In this document: positions 6,837-8,525 of the stretch, one piece after another | How the letters are laid out: each line of letters starts with the position of its first letter | Position numbering within the stretch: position 1 is the first letter of the stretch | Assembly (NCBI GenBank): GCA_002476905.1 | Contig: DLND01000208.1 | Span: 1-8,525 of the forward strand | Length of the DNA stretch: 8,525 nucleotides | Source: Flavobacteriales bacterium UBA7519 | Lineage (GTDB): Bacteria; Bacteroidota; Bacteroidia; Flavobacteriales; Weeksellaceae | Direction: 5' to 3' | Notes under the pieces: generated by a model | The model's database searches: none | Told to the model about the DNA's origin: nothing | What the model saw: the letters and a program-made list of their open reading frames with translations, nothing else | Made by a program: the position numbers and the translations under genes

Positions 6837-6918
6837 ACCACAAAGGTCACAAAGATTTACACCAAGTTTACTATAATAATTGTGGCCTTTGTGAAAAAGC
6901 CATTGTGAACTTTGTGTT
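6837..6918. repeat. CACAAAG-type imperfect inverted repeat between dusB and the M1 peptidase gene
   Basis: The plus strand carries CACAAAG at 6839-6845 and 6848-6854. The reverse complement CTTTGTG occurs at 6887-6893 and 6910-6916, with a one-mismatch copy CATTGTG at 6901-6907. The arms can pair in several registers, the best local one being CACAAAGG (6839-6846) with CCTTTGTG (6886-6893). The element begins 8 bases beyond the dusB stop and occupies half of the 158-base gap. No T tract follows, so terminator function is doubtful. I recall similar CACAAAG strings as dispersed repeats in flavobacterial genomes but cannot confirm copies here. The rest of the gap (6768-6836) presumably holds the peptidase promoter; the best -7-like match is TAACTTTT (6817-6810, minus strand), which is weak. 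Confidence 0.55.
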
Positions 6919-6925
6919 AAAAAAA

Positions 6926-7915
6926 TTAGATAATGTTTTCCTGATAAAAATGCTTCGTCTCTTCGATGATTTCGTCAATTTGCTCAAGAGTTAAAGCCTG
7001 AAGAAACTTAGTCTTGAATTCTTTAAAATGCGGAATTCCACGGAAGTAATTGCTGTAATGTTGTCTCATTTCTACAATTCCGGGACGTTCGCCTTTCCAT
7101 TCTACAGACCAAAGGGCGTGGTTTTTCACAGCTTCTAATCTTTCTGCAATAGTTGGCTCAGGAAGAATTTCTCCAGTCTCAAAAAAATGTTTGATTTCGT
7201 TGAAAATCCACGGATAACCAATCGCACCACGACCAATCATTATTCCATCACAGTTATATTTGTTTTTATATTCCAAAGCTTTTTCAGGAGAATCAACATC
7301 GCCGTTCCCAAAGATCGGAATTTCGATATTCGGATTGTTTTTGATTCTGGAAATATGTTCCCAATCTGCTTCGCCTTTGTACATTTGGGCACGTGTTCTG
7401 GCGTGGATGGTTAAGGCTTTGATTCCGACATCCTGTAGTCTTTCGGCCACTTCATCAATATTGATTGAATCATTATCCCAGCCTAATCTAGTTTTTACAG
7501 TAACTGGCAAATGTGTAGAACTTACGACTGCTTTCGTTAATCTCACCATCAAATCGATATCTTTCAAAACACCAGCTCCGGCGCCTTTGCAAACGACTTT
7601 TTTTACTGGACAACCGAAATTAATATCCACCAAATCTGGTTCTACAGTCTCCACAATTCTGGCTGACATTGCCATTGCTTCTTCATCGCCACCAAAAATC
7701 TGGATTCCCACAGGTCTTTCATAATCGAAAATATCGAGCTTTTTACGACTCTTTATCGCATCACGAATCAATCCTTCCGAAGAAATAAACTCGGAATACA
7801 TCAAGTCTGCGCCGTGCATTTTGCACAATTTTCTGAAAGGTGGGTCACTTACATCTTCCATGGGTGCCAGCAAAAGCGGAAAGTCAGGAAGTTCTATGTT
7901 GCCAATTTTTACCAT
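6926..7915 (-). CDS. dusB: tRNA-dihydrouridine synthase, DusB-like
   Basis: An FMN-dependent reductase that converts particular uridines in the tRNA D-loop to dihydrouridine with NADPH, in the cytoplasm. From the ATG at 7915 it has 329 residues, normal for the family. Motifs: the FMN-binding first strand LLLAPMEDVSDPPFR (14-28), catalytic Cys102 in INFGCPVKKV, Lys141 in VTVKTRLGW, His171 in IHARTRAQMYKG, the phosphate-binding GNGDV (203-207) and IGRGAIGYPW (227-236). A helical tRNA-binding domain forms the C-terminus. An in-frame ATG at 7936 would add seven residues (MNSYLCR), but that stretch contains a perfect -7 promoter element and does not resemble the family, so I chose 7915. The gene is probably monocistronic: a 158-base gap with an inverted repeat separates it from the M1 peptidase gene, and a divergent protease gene lies upstream. 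The DusB subtype assignment rests on overall similarity. Confidence 0.95.
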   Translation of the reverse strand: MVKIGNIELPDFPLLLAPMEDVSDPPFRKLCKMHGADLMYSEFISSEGLIRDAIKSRKKLDIFDYERPVGIQIFGGDEEAMAMSARIVETVEPDLVDINFGCPVKKVVCKGAGAGVLKDIDLMVRLTKAVVSSTHLPVTVKTRLGWDNDSINIDEVAERLQDVGIKALTIHARTRAQMYKGEADWEHISRIKNNPNIEIPIFGNGDVDSPEKALEYKNKYNCDGIMIGRGAIGYPWIFNEIKHFFETGEILPEPTIAERLEAVKNHALWSVEWKGERPGIVEMRQHYSNYFRGIPHFKEFKTKFLQALTLEQIDEIIEETKHFYQENII

Positions 7916-7919
7916 TCTG

Positions 7920-7927
7920 CAAAGATA
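7920..7927 (-). promoter_or_regulatory. -7 promoter element of dusB (TAnnTTTG)
   Basis: On the minus strand TATCTTTG, followed by CAGA and then the ATG at 7915, matches all six fixed bases of the Bacteroidota -7 consensus. Transcription would start within a few bases of the ATG, giving a leaderless or nearly leaderless mRNA and excluding the upstream ATG at 7936 as the main start. A clear -33 TTTG is not visible at the usual spacing; only T- and A-rich DNA is there. Confidence 0.6.
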
Positions 7928-7992
7928 AGAATTCATTTTTGTTTGTCCGTTTTGAAAAAAAAGTCTTATTTGTTATGTATGTAAAAATTGTA

Positions 7993-8027
7993 TTTGTTGT
8001 ATTTTTTATAAATTTTTAATAAGTTTT
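7993..8027 (+). promoter_or_regulatory. Candidate promoter of the M36-like protease gene
   Basis: TTTG at 7993-7996 and TTG at 7997-7999 lie 23 and 20 bases before TAAGTTTT (8020-8027), which matches the -7 consensus TAnnTTTG except for the last base. This leaves a leader of roughly 45-50 bases before the ATG at 8081. The surrounding DNA is very AT-rich, so chance matches are likely. TATATTAG at 8051-8058 is an alternative -7 element. Confidence 0.3.
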
Positions 8028-8080
8028 CGGCTTAATATTTATTAAATAACTATATTAGCGACTTAATTAATAATAAATAT

Positions 8081-8525
8081 ATGAAGAAGATTAATTCTCT
8101 TAACCGCGGAATTACAATTGCCGCTTTTTTTGCCTTTTCTTTTATCCAAGCTCAGAATTATGAGTCAGTTGTTAAAGATTATATTTTTTCAAATAAGAAA
8201 TATGACAAAACAGCTGCAAGTGGAATAAAAATTATAAATTCTGACAAGTCAGAAAGTTTGAAAGGAGCTGTTGTCAATGTGCAGCAAACTTATGAAGGGA
8301 TCCCTATTTTTAATGCAGTATCTTCAGCTTTGATTAGGAATAATACTGTGTCTTATATGTCTGATAATTTTTCGGATGTTTCGTCAGTTACTGTGAGTTC
8401 CAAAAAAGCTGGGATTACAAGTAAAGCTGCTTTTGATTCTGTTCTTAAAAAGTTGAACTTGAAAAGTAGCAACAAATATACTTTTGAAGCTGGAAAAGAA
8501 AATAGTGTTTTGACTAATACGGTTT
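8081..8525 (+). CDS. Secreted M36/fungalysin-like metallopeptidase, N-terminal part (3' cut by window edge)
   Basis: The frame stays open from the ATG at 8081 to the window end, giving 148 complete codons. Residues 1-25 are a signal peptide (NRGITIAAFFAFSFIQAQ, likely cleaved after QAQ). Residues about 62-98, with VVNVQQTYEGIPIFNAVSSALIRNNTVSYMSDNF as the key stretch (read around 64-97), match a fungalysin/thermolysin propeptide (FTP) domain, the self-inhibiting pro-region of secreted metallopeptidases. In flavobacteria such an N-terminus usually leads into an M36 catalytic domain with HEXXH and a C-terminal type IX sorting domain; none of that lies in the window, so family and secretion route are inferred. 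An M4 (thermolysin-like) protease is the main alternative. The gene is divergent from dusB and slightly richer in T-ending codons than its neighbours. No Shine-Dalgarno sequence precedes the ATG. Confidence 0.75.
   Translation, partial: MKKINSLNRGITIAAFFAFSFIQAQNYESVVKDYIFSNKKYDKTAASGIKIINSDKSESLKGAVVNVQQTYEGIPIFNAVSSALIRNNTVSYMSDNFSDVSSVTVSSKKAGITSKAAFDSVLKKLNLKSSNKYTFEAGKENSVLTNTV

Noticed and set aside
7187..7724. Plus-strand open frames of 75 and 154 codons opposite dusB
   Set aside because: Antisense shadows of a conserved gene, with no recognisable domain.

Overview
The window looks like chromosomal DNA of a Bacteroidota bacterium, most likely class Flavobacteriia and close to Chryseobacterium or another Weeksellaceae genus. 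The placement rests on AT-rich DNA, start codons without Shine-Dalgarno sequences, a perfect TAnnTTTG-type -7 element in front of dusB, secreted proteins whose signal peptides end in a short Ala-Gln tail (KAQ, QAQ, IQAQ), an M36-type secreted protease start, and intergenic repeats of a style I remember from flavobacterial genomes. No database search was possible, so the genus is inference.

Layout. Positions 2-1069 (+) hold the 3' four fifths of purD, followed at once by a strong intrinsic terminator. The 328-base gap before guaA carries two unrelated-looking inverted repeats: a large imperfect one (about 1112-1241) and a perfect 21-bp hairpin (1316-1368). guaA (1398-2927, +) ends in a hairpin with T-rich flanks on both sides, which it shares with the convergent leftward block. 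On the minus strand, in transcription order, come an M1-family metallopeptidase (5142-6767), an XRE-type regulator with a membrane-spanning C-terminal half (4561-5133, starting 8 bases after the peptidase stop) and a two-domain secreted serine hydrolase, NTF2-like plus beta-lactamase/esterase fold (2987-4474). Between regulator and hydrolase lie three head-to-tail 11-bp units, which look like an operator. Upstream of the peptidase is another inverted repeat (6837-6918), then dusB (6926-7915, minus). Divergent from dusB is the start of a secreted M36/fungalysin-like metallopeptidase (8081 to the window end).

How the parts fit. purD and guaA are both purine biosynthesis genes but are separated by a terminator, so they are probably separate transcription units. 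dusB is tRNA-modification housekeeping. The peptidase-regulator-hydrolase block is the accessory part: two exported hydrolases flank a probably membrane-tethered DNA-binding protein, with an array of possible binding sites directly in front of the hydrolase gene. This could be a small envelope-sensing circuit, but that is inference from layout alone. No CRISPR array, insertion sequence, tRNA or rRNA was recognised.
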